Origin: Carbonactinospora thermoautotrophica | GTDB taxonomy: Bacteria; Actinomycetota; Actinomycetes; Streptomycetales; Carbonactinosporaceae | NCBI RefSeq assembly: GCF_001543895.1 | Contig: NZ_JYIJ01000014.1 | Coordinates: 124,001 to 188,000 of the forward strand | DNA length: 64,000 nt | Direction of reading: 5' to 3' | Part shown: piece after piece, positions 32,769-41,757 of the stretch | Layout: each line of letters begins with the position of its first letter | How positions within the stretch are numbered: the first letter of the stretch is position 1 | Translations under genes and position numbers: made by a program | Notes under the pieces: generated by a model | Seen by the model: the letters and a program-made list of their open reading frames with translations, nothing else | Databases searched by the model: none | Told to the model about the DNA's origin: nothing

Positions 32769-33817
32769 GGAATCTCAACGCCCGCCCGGCGCTGTCGACG
32801 GGGCTGGCCCGCGACCCGGCGGAGGACGACCCGGGCCGCCGCGTGGGCCTGGTGTTCTCGGGTGGGGGAGCGCCCGCGGCGTACTTCGGCGCGGGCGTCG
32901 CCTGCGCGGTCGAGGAGGCCGGCCTGCGCCCGTGCGTCTTCTCCGGGGTCTCCGCCGGAGCACTGAACGCCGGGGCGCTCAGCGTCGGGCTGGACGCGGC
33001 CCACCTGGCCGAGCTGTGGACGAGCATCCGCTGGCAGGACGTCTACCGGCCGCGCCTGGACGTCTGGCGGATGCCCGCCGTCCAGAACCTGCTGAGCCGG
33101 CCGGCCGCCTCGCTGATCGAGCGGTTGCTGAACGCCGTGGGCTGGTCGTGGTTCCTCGACACGAAACCGGCCCGTGCGACGCTGGCCAACGCGCTGGGTG
33201 GCCAGACGCTGCGGATTCGCGACGGGGCGGTCCTGATCGTGTCCGCCGTGGACCAGGGCACGGCCGAGGTCGTCCGGTTCACCAACTCCCTGCCGCCCGC
33301 GCACCGGCGGGGACACGAGTTCCAGGAGACCGAGCTCACCGTCGACCACCTCCTCGCGAGCGCCGCGGTGCCGGTGCTGTTCGCACCCGGCCACATCGGC
33401 GGGCGCCGGTACGTGGACGCGGGGCTGGTGGCCAACACGCCGTTGAAGCCGGCCCTCGCGTACGAGCTCGACGCGGTGATCGTCGTCTCGGCCTCGGGTC
33501 TCAGCCGCCCGGCGCCGCCGCCCGCCTCCCTGGGCGACGCCATCGGGCTGCTCGCCGAGAACATCGCGTACTTCGCCCTGCTCAGCGACTACCGGCACGC
33601 GGAGACGGTGAACACCCTGGTCCAGGTGGCGCCGGAGAAGACCGAGAAGAAGCAGGTGGACCTGCTGCTCGTGGAGCCGAGCGGGCTGGCGTTCGACCCC
33701 TCGGCGTTCCTGCGGTTCAGCCCGCGGGACGCCCGCCGCCTCATCGAGCACGGCCGGTCGATGGGCCGGCGCAGGCTCGGCATGTGGCCGGCCATGGAAA
33801 CGCTCACGGCGACCTGA
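32765..33817 (+). CDS. Patatin-like phospholipase
   Basis: 350 aa, ATG with GAGGGAGA upstream. Patatin hallmarks: glycine-rich oxyanion GLVFSGGGAPAAYFGAGVAC, nucleophile elbow FSGVSAGALN (GxSxG), and the catalytic Asp in RRYVDAGLVANTPLKPAL (DxG/A). No signal peptide or membrane segment, so intracellular. It hydrolyses acyl esters of phospholipids or neutral lipids; natural substrate unknown. Followed by a hairpin. Confidence 0.88.
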   Translation: MRNLNARPALSTGLARDPAEDDPGRRVGLVFSGGGAPAAYFGAGVACAVEEAGLRPCVFSGVSAGALNAGALSVGLDAAHLAELWTSIRWQDVYRPRLDVWRMPAVQNLLSRPAASLIERLLNAVGWSWFLDTKPARATLANALGGQTLRIRDGAVLIVSAVDQGTAEVVRFTNSLPPAHRRGHEFQETELTVDHLLASAAVPVLFAPGHIGGRRYVDAGLVANTPLKPALAYELDAVIVVSASGLSRPAPPPASLGDAIGLLAENIAYFALLSDYRHAETVNTLVQVAPEKTEKKQVDLLLVEPSGLAFDPSAFLRFSPRDARRLIEHGRSMGRRRLGMWPAMETLTAT

Positions 33818-33842
33818 CCGGAGCCGGCACGCCTGGCTCCGG
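33818..33842 (+). terminator. Hairpin after the patatin gene
   Basis: CCGGAGCC (33818-33825) pairs with GGCTCCGG (33835-33842) over a 9-base loop, directly after the stop codon. Confidence 0.6.
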
Positions 33843-33866
33843 GGCCGCCCGCGGCGGATCACCACC

Positions 33867-34121
33867 GTGCACCCGCTCGGCCCCTGGGCCACGACCCGGG
33901 CTGTCCGCGCCGGCCCGTACATCGCCGCTGGCTCGGGGAACCTCGCCCTCACGATCGCGGCCGGACGCGGCCGCTCAGCGGCCCGGCGCGCGATCCGGGC
34001 GCACCACCAGCTCGCGCCCCGACCCGTCCCGTGCCAGTGGTCCCGCCGCGGCTCCGGCACCCGGGCCGCTCCACCCCGGAAGTCCCGGCACGCCCTTGCC
34101 CCGGTCCCCGTGCCGGCGTGA
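33867..34121 (+). CDS. Doubtful small ORF
   Basis: 84 codons from GTG 33867. Third positions are almost all G/C and the peptide is basic (RAVRAGPYIAAGSGNLALTI, then Arg/Pro-rich). There is no good ribosome site and no family match. In DNA this GC-rich it may be chance; listed because the surrounding 309 bases otherwise hold nothing I can identify. Confidence 0.2.
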   Translation: MHPLGPWATTRAVRAGPYIAAGSGNLALTIAAGRGRSAARRAIRAHHQLAPRPVPCQWSRRGSGTRAAPPRKSRHALAPVPVPA

Positions 34122-34151
34122 GCTTGCCGTCACCGGGGCGAGGGCACCGGC

Positions 34152-34994
34152 TCATCCAGCCGGGGTGTCCCCCTCCTCGAGGGTTTCGGTGTAGCGGACG
34201 GCGACCAGTTGGGCGACACAGGGGTGGGCACGAAGAGGTTCGGCGTGCTCGCAGCCGGCTTCCTCGGCCGCCTCGACGAGCTGCTTTTCAGCCTCGGGGT
34301 TCGGCATGATCAGGCTCGGGGCGAGCGCGAGCCTGCGGGCGCCGACCGAGCGGAGCTGCTCGGCGGCCTCGGCGATCGTGCGCTTGCCCTCCAGCGCGAC
34401 CGCCGCCACCGGCACGGCGAGCCGGGCGGCGAGCAGCACCCCGGTGACGGCGGCGCTCTTGGCCGCCTCTTCCCCGCCGCTCGTGGCGACCACGATGCCG
34501 TCCGCCGCGGTGATCAAGGCGAGCAGCCGCATCCGGTCGGCGCGGGCGAGCCCGGCCTCGGACAGCCGAATGTGCAGCGCTTCGGCGAGCAGCGGGTGTG
34601 GGCCGAGCGGAGGGGCGAGCCGCGCGGAGACGCCCGCGTCGGCTATGGCCCGCCGCAGGGCACCCTCGACCCGGGGGTCGGGATCGGGCACCAGCGGGAC
34701 GACGATGGCCGGGGAGCCGCGGTCGTCGCTGCTGAGGACGGTGGGCAGGCTCGGCTCGTCCCCGCCGAGAAACCCGATGCGGATGTCCACACCGGACAAG
34801 CTGGCCCGGGCGAGGGTGGCGATCTCCTTGGCCACCGCCGTGGCGGCGGGACTCGACGCGCCGGGCACGGCGAGAACCAGGGGTGGCGCGTTCCCCGGCA
34901 CGACACGCTCCTCCGGTCGTCGGTGATGCCCACCCGGGCGAGGCGACCGGGTGCGGACGGGCAGAGGCTCGTCAGCGATCGCGTCAGGACTCAT
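34152..34994 (-). CDS. CbiX/sirohydrochlorin-chelatase-like protein
   Basis: 280 aa. Two chelatase-like half-domains: the first begins PPLVLAVPGASSPAATAVAK with an acidic active-site-like loop, the second around LLALITAADGIVVATSGGEE. IVVPLVPDPDPRVEGALRRA and RRLALAPSLIMP fit actinobacterial CbiX-related proteins. Typical catalytic histidines (HGS near the start) are not obvious, replaced by PGAS, so chelatase activity is doubtful. The N-terminal 35 aa are basic and unstructured. No cobalamin or siroheme gene is adjacent. Confidence 0.65.
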   Translation of the reverse strand: MSPDAIADEPLPVRTRSPRPGGHHRRPEERVVPGNAPPLVLAVPGASSPAATAVAKEIATLARASLSGVDIRIGFLGGDEPSLPTVLSSDDRGSPAIVVPLVPDPDPRVEGALRRAIADAGVSARLAPPLGPHPLLAEALHIRLSEAGLARADRMRLLALITAADGIVVATSGGEEAAKSAAVTGVLLAARLAVPVAAVALEGKRTIAEAAEQLRSVGARRLALAPSLIMPNPEAEKQLVEAAEEAGCEHAEPLRAHPCVAQLVAVRYTETLEEGDTPAG

Positions 34995-35040
34995 GGATGA
35001 GAACGCTAGTCAATACGCCGCGTTGCGGCATCGTGGACGT

Positions 35041-35054
35041 CAGATCTTGATCTG
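35041..35054. promoter_or_regulatory. Palindrome CAGATC-TT-GATCTG upstream of mcrB
   Basis: Perfect 6-2-6 inverted repeat about 110 bases before the mcrB start, in an AT-richer promoter region also serving the divergent CbiX-like gene. Candidate operator for the defence genes. Confidence 0.4.
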
Positions 35055-35160
35055 ATCGAAAGCATCGGTGCAAGTTTCCCAGCCGCACGTTTCCCGCCTG
35101 GTTTTTGCGATCATAAGACATCGCTCGCTAGGGCGGAGAGAGCATACCGGGGGCCTACTG

Positions 35161-37206
35161 GTGAGTACCTTCGCGCGGCAGACCGGCGCGCGGCTGCGCG
35201 CCGCGCTGGAGATCCTGGCCGACGAGCCCAAGGGGTTGCACGTCCGCGAACTGTGGCAGCTCGTGCGCGAGCGGGTGCCGCTGACCGAGGAAGAGGAGCG
35301 TCGCAACCCGAACGGAAGGACCAAGGGCGAGGACCGCTTCCGCTGGCACAGCGTGGACGTGGTGCGGGCCGGCTGGCTGGTCAAGGACAACGGCGTCTGG
35401 CGGATCACCGGGCCGGGACGCAAGGCGCTGTTCGACTACCCGGACCCGGCCGACTTCTACCGGGCGGCGTACGCCGCGTACCGGTACTGGGAGCAGAACC
35501 AGCACCGGTACGACCGGGTCGAGCACATCCTGGGAGCGCTGCCCGACGGGACCTGGGTGCCGTTGCCGGTGCTCGCGGAGTACACCGGGCTGCGGGAGGA
35601 CGCGCTCGCGGACCGGTTGCAGGGTGCCCGGCCACCGGGCTGGTACCGCGTCCTGGACGAATCCGGAGGAATCTCCACCTTCGCCCCTATGGATGAGGAG
35701 CGTGACACCTGGTTCCGGCTCCTCGAGGAGGACGGCGTCCGGTTCGAGGCGCCGGACCGCGCGGCCCGCTCACAGCTCCTCGCCACTGAGGACCTGGCCG
35801 CGCTCGAAGAACCCGACGCGCCGGACGAGACGCCCAGCACGCGGGCCTGGCTGCTGCGCGCCGGTCGCCGGCTCGGCGAGTGGCGCGACGAGGAGTACTG
35901 CGCGTTGCCGGCCGACTTGCTGCGAACCCTCCTGCCCGGTGTCGACCGGGAACGTGTGCGCGCGGCGGTGGAGGAGGACCTGCGCCACCTCTCGTACACG
36001 ACCAGGGCGGAGAAAGCCGGTGAGTTCCACGACTTCCTGACCCGCATGCGGCCGGGTGACCTCGTCGCCGCCTCCGGTCTCGGCGGGGTCCTCGTGGGCC
36101 AGGTGACCGGCGAGCCGGAGCACGTCAGGAACGACACCGGGCAGCGCTTGTTCCGGCGTGCGGTACGGTGGCGCACCACGGCCCCGGTGCCGCACGACAA
36201 CCTGCCCGAGGCGCTGGTCGCCAAGCTCTCCACGCAGCGCGCGCTGCTCGACGTCACCGACTTCGTCGACGACCTGCAGACGCTGCTCGACGGCCGCCGG
36301 CCGGCGGGGACCGTGGCCCGCCCACGTGAGGTGGAGCTGCCTCCCGCGACCCGGGAACTGGCCGAGGAGTTGCTGGTCCCCAAGGCATGGCTGGACGAGT
36401 GCGTCGCGCTGCTGCGCGAGCGGCCCCAGCTCGTGTTCTACGGCCCACCGGGCACCGGCAAGACATACCTTGCCCAGCGGCTCGCCTGGCACCTGGCCGG
36501 GCGGGAGAACACGGTCGTCGTCCAGTTCCACCCCGCGTACTCCTACGAGGACTTCTTCGAGGGCTACCGTCCGTCGCGCGGCGCGGACGGGCAGGTGCGG
36601 CTCGACCTGGTGGCCGGGCCGTTCCGGCGGCTGGTGGAGCGGTCGCGGGACGAGCCCGAGCACCCCTTCGTGCTGGTCATCGACGAGCTGAACCGGGCCA
36701 ACCTGGCGAAGGTGTTCGGCGAGCTGTACTTCCTGCTGGAGTACCGCGACCACGCCGTCAACCTGCTGTACTCCTCCGGCGACGACCCGGGCTTCACCCT
36801 GCCGCGCAACGTGCTCGTCCTCGCCACCATGAACACCGCGGACCGGTCGATCGCGCTGGTCGACGCGGCGATGCGGCGGCGCTTCTCCTTCCGCCGCCTG
36901 TACCCCAACGAGGAACCCGTACGGTCGGTCTTCCGCCGCTGGCTGGCGGACCGGAACGCCGACGACACGTTGGCGCGCCTGCTGGACGAGCTCAACGACC
37001 GCATCGGCGACGTCGACTTCATGATCGGCCCGTCCTACCTCATGCGCCCGACGTTGCTGCGGGACGGGCAGGTCGACCGGGAGGCGCTGGGCCGGGTGTG
37101 GGAGCACGAGATCCTGCCCCTGCTGGAGGACCACCACCACGGGCAGGACGTGCGGGTGCGGGAGGAGTACGCGCTCGACACGCTCCTCGACGCCATCGCG
37201 GGGTGA
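35161..37206 (+). CDS. mcrB: McrB-type GTPase/AAA+ subunit of a type IV McrBC restriction system
   Basis: 681 aa from GTG 35161, which gives a clean N-terminal winged-helix Mrr_N-like domain (RAALEILADEPKGLHVRELW, FRWHSVDVVRAGWLVKDNGV). A middle region probably recognises modified DNA. The C-terminal AAA+ domain has Walker A YGPPGTGKTYLAQRL (near 427), Walker B VIDELNRANLAKVFGELYF (near 507) and the McrB guanine-specific MNTADRS (near 557). McrB hexamers translocate using GTP and activate McrC to cut DNA carrying modified cytosines. The frame is open to 35068, but that stretch is not protein-like. mcrC follows after 6 bases. Confidence 0.92.
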   Translation: MSTFARQTGARLRAALEILADEPKGLHVRELWQLVRERVPLTEEEERRNPNGRTKGEDRFRWHSVDVVRAGWLVKDNGVWRITGPGRKALFDYPDPADFYRAAYAAYRYWEQNQHRYDRVEHILGALPDGTWVPLPVLAEYTGLREDALADRLQGARPPGWYRVLDESGGISTFAPMDEERDTWFRLLEEDGVRFEAPDRAARSQLLATEDLAALEEPDAPDETPSTRAWLLRAGRRLGEWRDEEYCALPADLLRTLLPGVDRERVRAAVEEDLRHLSYTTRAEKAGEFHDFLTRMRPGDLVAASGLGGVLVGQVTGEPEHVRNDTGQRLFRRAVRWRTTAPVPHDNLPEALVAKLSTQRALLDVTDFVDDLQTLLDGRRPAGTVARPREVELPPATRELAEELLVPKAWLDECVALLRERPQLVFYGPPGTGKTYLAQRLAWHLAGRENTVVVQFHPAYSYEDFFEGYRPSRGADGQVRLDLVAGPFRRLVERSRDEPEHPFVLVIDELNRANLAKVFGELYFLLEYRDHAVNLLYSSGDDPGFTLPRNVLVLATMNTADRSIALVDAAMRRRFSFRRLYPNEEPVRSVFRRWLADRNADDTLARLLDELNDRIGDVDFMIGPSYLMRPTLLRDGQVDREALGRVWEHEILPLLEDHHHGQDVRVREEYALDTLLDAIAG

Positions 37207-37212
37207 GCGGGC

Positions 37213-38394
37213 GTGGCGCTGATCGAGCTGGAGGAACTGGGCGGGAAGACGGCCGCTCTCACCGACGCCCAGGCCGCCGCCCTGGCCGCTTCCGGGGTGG
37301 TGCGCGTGTCGCGCCGGCGGTCAGGGACCTGGGAGGTCGAGCCCTGCGGAAAGGTCGGCGTGGCACGGGTGGCGGGCGTCGAGATCCGGATCACGCCGAA
37401 GATCCCGATCAGGCGGCTGCTGTTCCTCATCGGGTACGCACGCGACCAGGGCGGCTGGCGCGATGAGGACGTCGAGCTCGCCGACTTCCCCGACCTGGTG
37501 CCCGCGGCCGCCCACGCCTTCGCCCGGCAGGCCGAGCGGGCCCTGGCCGGCGGGGTGCTCCAGGGGTACCGCACGGTGGACGACGCGCTGCCCGTCGTGC
37601 GCGGCCGCATCCGCCAGCGGGACCAGGTGCGCCGCTGGGGCCTGCCGGCGCCGGTCGAGGTGTCCTACGACGACTTCTCCGTCGACATCGCCGAGAACCA
37701 GCTCCTGCGCACGGCCGCGTCCGAGCTGCTCGCCCTGCCCGGGGTGCCCGCCGCCGTGCGGACGCGCCTGCGCGCCATCGCGCACCGGCTCGCCCTGGCG
37801 ACCCCGCTGCGCCGGGGACGCCCGTTGCCCGCCTGGCGGCCGACCCGGCTCAACGCCCGGTACCACCACGCGGTCCGCCTGGCCGAGCTGGTGCTACGCG
37901 GCCGGTCGTTCGACCAGGACTGGCCCGGCACCGTGCGGGTGAACGGCTTCCTGTTCGACATGGTCAAGGTGTTCGAGGACTTCGTCACCGTGGCGCTCGC
38001 CGAGGCGCTGCGCCCGTACGGGGGCCGGTGCAAGGCGCAGGCACGCCTGCACCTGACGCGCGAGCGGCGGGTCCTGCTCAAGCCGGACCTGGTGTGGTAC
38101 GCGACCGGCGACCGGCCGGCGGCGGTCGTGGACGCCAAGTACAAGGCGGAGCGGACCTCCGGCGTCCCGCAGCAGGACCTGTACCAGATGCTCGCCTACT
38201 GCACCGCGCTCGGCCTGCCGCGCGGCCACCTGGTGTACGCCAAGGGCCAGCAGCCCGAACTCACCCACCACGTCCGCAACAGCGGCGTCGAACTGGTCCA
38301 GCACGCCTTGGACCTGGAACAGGACCTCCCCGGGCTGCGGGGGCAGGTCGCGCGGATCGCCGAAGCGATCGTGAGCCCCTCGCCAGGCGGGTGA
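37213..38394 (+). CDS. mcrC: McrC-type endonuclease subunit
   Basis: 393 aa, GTG start 6 bases after mcrB. McrC pattern: VGVARVAGVEIRITPKIPIR, LLFLIGYARD, and YRTVDDALPVVRGRIRQRDQ in the N-terminal half. The C-terminal PD-(D/E)xK nuclease has LLKPDLVWY followed by AAVVDAKYKAE, then DLYQMLAYCTALGL. The catalytic Asp, Asp and Lys are all present, so the nuclease should be active. It cuts when stimulated by McrB. Convergent with the helicase-PLD gene, 6 bases between stops. Confidence 0.92.
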   Translation: MALIELEELGGKTAALTDAQAAALAASGVVRVSRRRSGTWEVEPCGKVGVARVAGVEIRITPKIPIRRLLFLIGYARDQGGWRDEDVELADFPDLVPAAAHAFARQAERALAGGVLQGYRTVDDALPVVRGRIRQRDQVRRWGLPAPVEVSYDDFSVDIAENQLLRTAASELLALPGVPAAVRTRLRAIAHRLALATPLRRGRPLPAWRPTRLNARYHHAVRLAELVLRGRSFDQDWPGTVRVNGFLFDMVKVFEDFVTVALAEALRPYGGRCKAQARLHLTRERRVLLKPDLVWYATGDRPAAVVDAKYKAERTSGVPQQDLYQMLAYCTALGLPRGHLVYAKGQQPELTHHVRNSGVELVQHALDLEQDLPGLRGQVARIAEAIVSPSPGG

Positions 38395-38400
38395 CCGGGA

Positions 38401-41400
38401 TCAGGTCCCGCTGTTCCTCTCGCGCCTCAGCCGCACCTCCTGCCTCCATGCGCACGCCTGCCTGCCCCGCTCGTCCCTTCTGCCGCAGCGCCAGAACCAG
38501 GGATAGTTCATCTTGCTCTCTTTGGAACGCCACAGCTCGACCTCGGGGTGACCGCAGTCGCCGCACCTGCCCGGCGGGGTGGAAAACGCCTCACCGTGCT
38601 CGTGCTCCAGCATCTTGGCGGCGAAGCGGTGGCCCTCGACGATGCACATGACCTCGCGGGTCGTGCTGTGGGACAGGATGTTGAGGCTGCCGAGTACCGT
38701 CACCCGCCGGTCGATGACGATCAGCTTCTGGTGCATGTCGCGGTACCTGATCACCCTGGGCACAGCCTGGCGCAGCGCGGCCAGCGCCTCCCGGAAGTCT
38801 TTTCTCTCCTGCATCTGCCGGTCGGTGGAGCCGCGGACGAAGACCCGGACGTCCACACCGCGCCGCACCGCGTCGCTCAACAGCGGCAGCACCTGGTGCG
38901 TCCGCTTCGCCGTCCACGGCGCCCACAGGTAGATCTCCTGCCGGGCCGCGCCGAGATACGCCTCCAGCGCGGCGTAGAACGTGCGTTCGTCGAGCACCTC
39001 CACGATCCGCACGTACTGGCTGAGCACGTCGGCCAGCTCCAGCGTGACTGGGTCGGGCTGGGCCGCTGGTTCCGCCCCGGCCGGGGCCAACAGCTCGGTG
39101 GCGGCCACCCGGCGGATCAGCCCTTCTCGCACCAGCTTGCGAACCGTGTGCAGCACAGTTCCGGACGGCGCGCGCCGGACGGCCTTTCCGCTACCGATGA
39201 GGTACAGGCGGTGCTTGGCCCGGGTGAGACCGACGTTGAACAACCGCGCGCCGTCACGCCGGTACCCGTTGGTGCTGTCCGCTCGCCCCTTGGCCACCCA
39301 TCCGGGGCGGCGGCCGTCTTCGACGAGGTCGAAGATCACCACGTCAAACTCGCAGCCCTGCGCGGAGTGGATCGTGAGGGCTTCCGCGTCGAGCGACGCG
39401 CGGACGTCCTCCACGTCGCGCAGTGCCTCCAGAGCGACCTCGACCTGGTATCGGTAGGGGGCCAGGATGGCCACGCTTTCGCCTCTGTCGCGGTGATGTT
39501 GCGCGAGGATTCGACCGAGCAGGCCCCCGGCGGGCCACCACCCGCTGTCCCGGCTGATCCGGCGGATGGTGCCCAGGTCGTCCAGCTTGTCGGTGTCCAG
39601 GAAGACGATCTCCGGGTCCGCCGGGTCCAGGGCGGGAAGTTCCCGGCCCGGTTGCAGCTCACCCGCGTACATGGCGCGGTTCGCCAGTTGCATGATGGCC
39701 GGGCCGAACCGGTACTGCCAGGTCAGAACGGCGCAGCCTGGGTGGTCCCGCGCATCCTGCGGGGTCCGGATGCCGCACACTTCGAAGCAGTCGCGGCCGA
39801 GCCAATCGCGCGCCCTAAGGTTATCGTCCTGCCGGAAATCACTCGCCGTGGGCGCGGGGAGTTGCAGGAAGTCACCGAGCAGTACGGCCGTCCTCTCAGC
39901 CTTGGCGACCGCGAGCAGTACCTCGGGAACGGTGGCAGCCCCCGCCTCGTCGACGAGCACGACGTCGAACTCGCGCGCGGCGATCGCCGGGTGGATCCGG
40001 GAGCGGGCCAGGGTGGCAGCCACGAGCTTCGCCTGCCCGATGATCTCCTTCTCCGCGTCCCGGCGCAGTCTCTCCAGCTTCTCGCCGAGTTCCCGGTATC
40101 TGGCCTCCAGCCGCTGGCGCTGGGGCTCCTCAGCCTTGACGTGCTGCCGTAACCGTTCCAACTCGGCGTGGCGCGTGGGGAAGTTGGCCTGCTCGGCCTC
40201 GGCGACCACGCGATGGTGCTCATCGGTGGCACGTGGCCCAGCCCGCATAGTCTCCAGCTTCCGGCGCAGGTCATCGCGCTGCCGCTCCAGCGCGGCGACC
40301 TCCCCCTTGGCTGTGTCCGCCCCGGCCCGGGCCTCGTCGAGCACTTTCTCCCGGCGTGCGATCTCGGCCTCGTCGATCGGCGCGGCACGTTGTAGGAGTT
40401 CGGGGATCCGGGCTTGCAGCAGTGGTCGTTGCCGCTCCAGTGCTTTTCGTGCCTCCTCGTACCGCCGGGCGGCTGCTTCCAGCTCGCGGTGCCTGGTGTC
40501 CCGCGTTTCCCGGGCGTTGCGCGCGGCGACGCGGTTCCGCAGGCGCGCCAGCAAGGGCTGGGATTCCAGTGCGCGGACTTTGGCCAATGCCTCCTGGTAC
40601 GCGCTGTCGGCCTGCATCAGCGCGAGCTCGCGTTTGCCGGCCTCGATCTCCAGCCCGTTGAGTTGCGCTCGCAGCTCGCCGGCTTCCGCGAGGTACTGGC
40701 GTGCTGGTGCGATCTCCTCCCACGCGGCTTCCGCACGGGCCAGCTCCCGATGCTTCGCTTCCGCGGTCATGCGGGCCTGCTCAAGCTCCGTGCCTAGCCG
40801 TTCCAGCCATGCGGTCGACTCGGCGATCTGTTGCTCCTGATCGATCAGGCGGCGAGCTGTCTCGTACGCGTGCGGGTCGTACCCGGCGAGCTCGTCCTCC
40901 AGCCGGCGCAGTTTCGCTACCGAGTCCTGGAGCACGGAGAGGCGCCGTTCGACCTCGTCCCGCTCCTCGGCCACTTTGCGTTGCCGGTCCTTGACGAGCA
41001 GGGGCAGGGAAACGGACGGGTTCTTCGCCACGTCGGGCAGGGCCGGTGGACCGACGCGGACGAGTTCGCCCGGTCCGAACTGCCCGCTCTTGACCACTTC
41101 GAGCAGAGCGTTGTCCACCGCCACGTTGGTGGGGGAAACGAGAAGCACCCGTGACCCCGCCTGGAGCAGGCTGGTGATCGCCAGGGCCAGGACCCTGGTC
41201 TTACCGGTGCCCGGCGGACCCCATACCAGGAAGAGCCCAGGCGTGTGGCAGGCGTCGTAGACCTGCCATTGGGCCGGGTTGAGCGTGCGATCACGGTCGG
41301 TCGGCAGCGGCGGCAGCGTGGTCAGCCGTCCGCGTGCGAGGTCATCGGCTTTTCCCGGATCGGTCAGGCCGCGTAACGCCTCCAGAAGACGTTGGATGAG

Positions 41401-41727
41401 GAATCCCCTCGGCTGAACGAGCCCGTAGAGGCACAGCTCACCGTCGAGGAAGCTGCCGGCCCGCACCCGCGCGATCTCACCTTCGACCACCACCTCCCCA
41501 ACCGGGTGGGCGTCGCGCTCCGGATATTTCAACCCGGCCGGGCCGATCCGGAGCGCTTCGAACAACTCCAGGCTCCCTCTTCGGCCGCGCAGGTCGACGG
41601 TGAACCAGCCCTGTTCGGCGCCGGGCCGCGCGGCGGCGATCGCCTCCCAACGCGGCGAGCCGCCCTGGCCCTCCTTCGCGAGCCAGCGCTGGACGGCTTC
41701 GAGGACTTCGGTGCGCCAGTCCGGCAA
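38401..41727 (-). CDS. Superfamily 1 (Upf1/DNA2-like) helicase fused to a phospholipase-D nuclease domain
   Basis: 1108 aa from TTG 41727, chosen for the GGGGGAGGAAGA ribosome site. Order: an N-terminal 110 aa of unknown type; Walker A LVWGPPGTGKTRVLALAITS (near 169); a long coiled coil inserted in the motor (about 230-555, e.g. KLRRLEDELAGYDPHAYETA, KLETMRAGPRATDEHHRVVA); Walker B VVLVDEAGAATVPEVLLAVA; and C-terminal helicase motifs ALTIHSAQGCEFDVVIFDLV and FNVGLTRAKHRLYLI. A PLD nuclease domain with HQKLIVIDRRVTVLGSLN (near 995) and a terminal Cys-rich ribbon (CGDCGHPEVELW, WRCGRR) close the protein. Only one HxK motif is seen, so it probably dimerises. The PLD part recalls DrmC of DISARM. 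Likely acts as DNA-translocating nuclease in phage defence. Confidence 0.85.
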   Translation of the reverse strand: MPDWRTEVLEAVQRWLAKEGQGGSPRWEAIAAARPGAEQGWFTVDLRGRRGSLELFEALRIGPAGLKYPERDAHPVGEVVVEGEIARVRAGSFLDGELCLYGLVQPRGFLIQRLLEALRGLTDPGKADDLARGRLTTLPPLPTDRDRTLNPAQWQVYDACHTPGLFLVWGPPGTGKTRVLALAITSLLQAGSRVLLVSPTNVAVDNALLEVVKSGQFGPGELVRVGPPALPDVAKNPSVSLPLLVKDRQRKVAEERDEVERRLSVLQDSVAKLRRLEDELAGYDPHAYETARRLIDQEQQIAESTAWLERLGTELEQARMTAEAKHRELARAEAAWEEIAPARQYLAEAGELRAQLNGLEIEAGKRELALMQADSAYQEALAKVRALESQPLLARLRNRVAARNARETRDTRHRELEAAARRYEEARKALERQRPLLQARIPELLQRAAPIDEAEIARREKVLDEARAGADTAKGEVAALERQRDDLRRKLETMRAGPRATDEHHRVVAEAEQANFPTRHAELERLRQHVKAEEPQRQRLEARYRELGEKLERLRRDAEKEIIGQAKLVAATLARSRIHPAIAAREFDVVLVDEAGAATVPEVLLAVAKAERTAVLLGDFLQLPAPTASDFRQDDNLRARDWLGRDCFEVCGIRTPQDARDHPGCAVLTWQYRFGPAIMQLANRAMYAGELQPGRELPALDPADPEIVFLDTDKLDDLGTIRRISRDSGWWPAGGLLGRILAQHHRDRGESVAILAPYRYQVEVALEALRDVEDVRASLDAEALTIHSAQGCEFDVVIFDLVEDGRRPGWVAKGRADSTNGYRRDGARLFNVGLTRAKHRLYLIGSGKAVRRAPSGTVLHTVRKLVREGLIRRVAATELLAPAGAEPAAQPDPVTLELADVLSQYVRIVEVLDERTFYAALEAYLGAARQEIYLWAPWTAKRTHQVLPLLSDAVRRGVDVRVFVRGSTDRQMQERKDFREALAALRQAVPRVIRYRDMHQKLIVIDRRVTVLGSLNILSHSTTREVMCIVEGHRFAAKMLEHEHGEAFSTPPGRCGDCGHPEVELWRSKESKMNYPWFWRCGRRDERGRQACAWRQEVRLRRERNSGT

Positions 41728-41757
41728 TGCTCTTCCTCCCCCCGTACGCGGACGGGT

